Source of the DNA: JBIYSM02 sp044759095
GTDB taxonomy: Bacteria; Bacillota; Bacilli; Brevibacillales; Brevibacillaceae
Reading direction: 5' to 3'
Length of the DNA stretch: 44,851 nt
Assembly (NCBI RefSeq): GCF_044759095.2
Contig: NZ_JBIYSM020000038.1
Coordinates: 1 to 44,851 of the forward strand
Both the position numbers and the translations under genes were made by a program. Positions 43,525 to 44,851 of this stretch are shown here, one piece after another. The stretch's first letter is position 1, and the number at the start of each line of letters is the position of its first letter. Below the pieces are notes generated by a model. It worked only from the letters and a program-made list of their open reading frames with translations, was not told the origin of the DNA and made no database searches.

Positions 43525-43827
43525 TTATACCTTCGAAGCAAGGTATTCTTGAATGGAAGCGATGTCTTCATGACTCAGCGACGAACCGTCCGCCTTGACG
43601 AATACGCACGGACCGTACACCCAGTCGAGAAAACCGTCCGACGAGATGGGAAAGTTGTTTGCCTGAATACCACGAGCCTCCTCGTTCACCACGAGATGAA
43701 AGCCATCCAGGCGGTCGTCATGGACGATTTCATAATCGCCTCCTACGAGCTCTTCCAGTTCCGAGGCATCCGCAATCTGCAAGACTTCTGCATCTTCGTG
43801 CGGACGTTTGATCAATATCGTTATCAC
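43525..43827 (-). CDS. DUF3846-like small protein
   Basis: 100 residues from GTG 43827 (AAGGAGTG about 9 bases upstream). The pattern LEELVGGDYEIVHDDRLDGFHLVVNEEARG and a C-terminal VYGPCVFVKADG match what I recall of the DUF3846 domain, a small beta-rich domain of unknown function common in Bacillota and phage. No membrane segment or catalytic motif is seen. It is monocistronic and convergent with dut. Confidence 0.7.
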   Translation of the reverse strand: MITILIKRPHEDAEVLQIADASELEELVGGDYEIVHDDRLDGFHLVVNEEARGIQANNFPISSDGFLDWVYGPCVFVKADGSSLSHEDIASIQEYLASKV

Positions 43828-43887
43828 GTTGCTATCACTCCTTCACCCCTCTATGATACAACGATTTCGGGAGAGTAGCGAATTGTT

Positions 43888-44190
43888 TTACCTGGCTTTT
43901 TGTTTAAGGGCGATTCTCTCGTCGGCCGCGATTTCTGCTGCTGCATTTTCACCGGATTCCACCGCCCCGTTCAGATATCCCTGATAGTCAACGGAGACAT
44001 GATCACCGGCAAAACTCACCGCCGTGCTCGGCGATCTGGCCGTCGGCAAAATCTCCTCGCCGGGTCCAGCAGCGGCCGCCGATTCGATTGGAAGCCTCAT
44101 AGACGGTCGCATGATAACCTGCCTGCTTCAGCCGATAGGCGCAGGTAAGACCAGCCAGCCCGGCTCCGGGTCAGGCGCTGTTCGCTTCAC
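43888..44190 (-). pseudogene. Flavin amine oxidase with the middle deleted
   Basis: Reading leftward, one frame gives GAGLAGLTCAYRLKQAGYHA and EASNRIGGRCWT, the FAD-binding start of a flavin monoamine oxidase, ending near AEHGGEF. The next frame immediately gives FAGDHVSVDYQGYLNGAVES, the C-terminal FAD motif of the same family, ending at 43888. A full enzyme has about 450-500 residues, so roughly 350-400 codons are missing at a junction near 44025-44030. A further frame problem lies just after the GTG 44190 start. It is clearly non-functional as an oxidase. Confidence 0.75.
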
Positions 44191-44306
44191 TCCTGCATGA
44201 CCTCCTCGACCGTTTTATTGCGGGCAGCTGCCTCCCTCGCGAGAGAAAGGGCTTCCTTCAAATCCTCCAATAGAGGGTGTTTTCCTTGCGTTTCATCATG
44301 ATTGGA
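44187..44306 (-). pseudogene. C-terminal remnant of a small ORF before the amine oxidase
   Basis: An open frame without a usual start codon reads NHDETQGKHPLLEDLKEALS and then AREAAARNKTVEEVMQE, ending in TGA that overlaps the amine oxidase GTG (GTGA). The composition is protein-like and helical. It may be a truncated gene that was once coupled to the amine oxidase, or chance. Confidence 0.3.
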
Positions 44307-44345
44307 AGCTGACGCGAGTAGAATGGTGGAGAAGGAGGTGAAAAC

Positions 44346-44717
44346 ATGGCTGCACGCTGTTTGAAGATCGCCGTCGTCTATTTTGTCATCGCTGTCTTGA
44401 TGGGGATTTCAATGGGAATCCTGCAATTCTTTGCGGTATCCTCGGTACACGCGCATTTGAATCTGCTCGGTTGGGTTTCACTTGCACTCGTTGGCCTTAT
44501 TTATCGTGCTTATCCGAAAGCGGGAGAGACCAGGCTGGCCAGCGTTCACTTTTGGCTGCACAACATCGGTCTGCCGCTCATGCAGGGGTCGTTGTTTATC
44601 ATGATGACGACAGGGAACCATGGTCTGGTGATTGGGGCCATTATTGGGTCCATTTTGATTGGGGTGGGTGTCATCCTGTTCGCCGTCAATGTATGTCAAC
44701 AGGTAAGGGACAGCTAG
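44346..44717 (+). CDS. Small four-helix membrane protein, heme-copper oxidase subunit I-like
   Basis: 123 residues with an ideal ribosome binding site (GAAGGAGGTG) 5 bases before ATG 44346. Four membrane helices: about 7-30, 38-55, 67-88 and 94-116. The motif HAHLNLLGWVSL at the start of helix 2 and HFWLHNIGLP in helix 3 recall His-bearing helices of cytochrome oxidase/nitric oxide reductase subunit I, and such short proteins are often labelled cytochrome-c oxidase. It is far too short to be one. Heme binding by these His residues is possible but unproven. Confidence 0.75.
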   Translation: MAARCLKIAVVYFVIAVLMGISMGILQFFAVSSVHAHLNLLGWVSLALVGLIYRAYPKAGETRLASVHFWLHNIGLPLMQGSLFIMMTTGNHGLVIGAIIGSILIGVGVILFAVNVCQQVRDS

Positions 44718-44737
44718 ACCTGCAGCAAAACAGCCTG

Positions 44738-44773
44738 CAAAAAAACCAGTTAGGGACGCTAACTGGTTTTTTT
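44738..44773. terminator. Bidirectional terminator
   Basis: A 13-bp stem (44741-44753 with 44759-44771), A-run on the left and T-run on the right. Confidence 0.9.
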
Positions 44774-44792
44774 GGTGTATAAGCGTACTATG

Positions 44793-44851
44793 TCAATTAG
44801 TTTTTTCGCCCTTTTTGAGAATGGCAAACACACCTAACGTAATTTTTGTTA
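44793..44851 (-). CDS. Possible C-terminus of a leftward gene (cut by window edge)
   Basis: A minus-strand frame entering from the right edge reads TKITLGVFAILKKGEKTN and stops at TGA (44795-44793). It ends 20 bases from a terminator that works in both directions, the arrangement expected for convergent genes. Eighteen residues are too few for a family. Confidence 0.35.
   Translation of the reverse strand, partial: TKITLGVFAILKKGEKTN

Overview
The window reads as chromosome of a spore-forming member of the Bacillota (Bacillales). The best fit is a Brevibacillus/Paenibacillus-type organism. The evidence is the low-to-mid GC, Bacillus-like ribosome binding sites, the asnS-dnaD order, a Gram-positive RND pump, a YheC/YheD-type spore-coat ATP-grasp protein, leuCD split off with its own LysR regulator, and a giant decapeptide-repeat protein of the kind public annotation calls WIAG-tail. 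Genus is inferred from gene content only. No tRNA, rRNA or CRISPR array was seen.

Layout. Positions 1-61 hold the start of a leftward transposase cut by the window edge. 359-5350 encodes a 1663-residue protein built from 135 uninterrupted 10-residue units. asnS and dnaD (5541-7610) follow. 7722-14529 is a rightward cluster: a small coiled-coil protein, two family-4 glycosyltransferases, a sugar-nucleotidyltransferase, a family-2 glycosyltransferase, a UDP-sugar epimerase and UDP-glucose dehydrogenase. It looks like a surface or spore-coat glycan locus. A structured-RNA candidate (14612-14706) separates it from oligoendopeptidase F. 17066-21390 is an RND efflux operon (lipoprotein adaptor plus transporter).

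21492-31118 holds single genes and short operons: an atypical SDR, yajQ, an anchored hypothetical protein, an acyl-CoA synthetase, a half-length GNAT, leuCD with a divergent LysR regulator, a thioredoxin-like protein, an RluA-type pseudouridine synthase and the YheC/D-type protein. 31471-33838 is a leftward three-gene operon matching a heme-dependent dimethylamine-type N-demethylase system, with an inverted repeat inside its promoter. trhO is at 34762-35697.

35803-39309 is the most novel-looking unit: four tightly overlapping leftward genes. They encode a GNAT-like protein, a DUF3419/BtaA-like SAM-dependent aminocarboxypropyl transferase, a second GNAT-like protein and a heme-oxygenase-like diiron oxidase. 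I read it as a candidate undescribed small-molecule or lipid biosynthetic operon. It diverges from nrdA-nrdB-dut (39561-43448), whose upstream region carries two NrdR-like boxes.

The right end and some gaps show decay: a frameshifted small membrane gene (31214-31415), an SDR stub (34504-34695), and an amine oxidase with N- and C-terminal ends but no middle (43888-44190). The last complete gene is a 123-residue membrane protein that recalls heme-copper oxidase subunit I. Rho-independent terminators follow most units, so operon boundaries are fairly clear.
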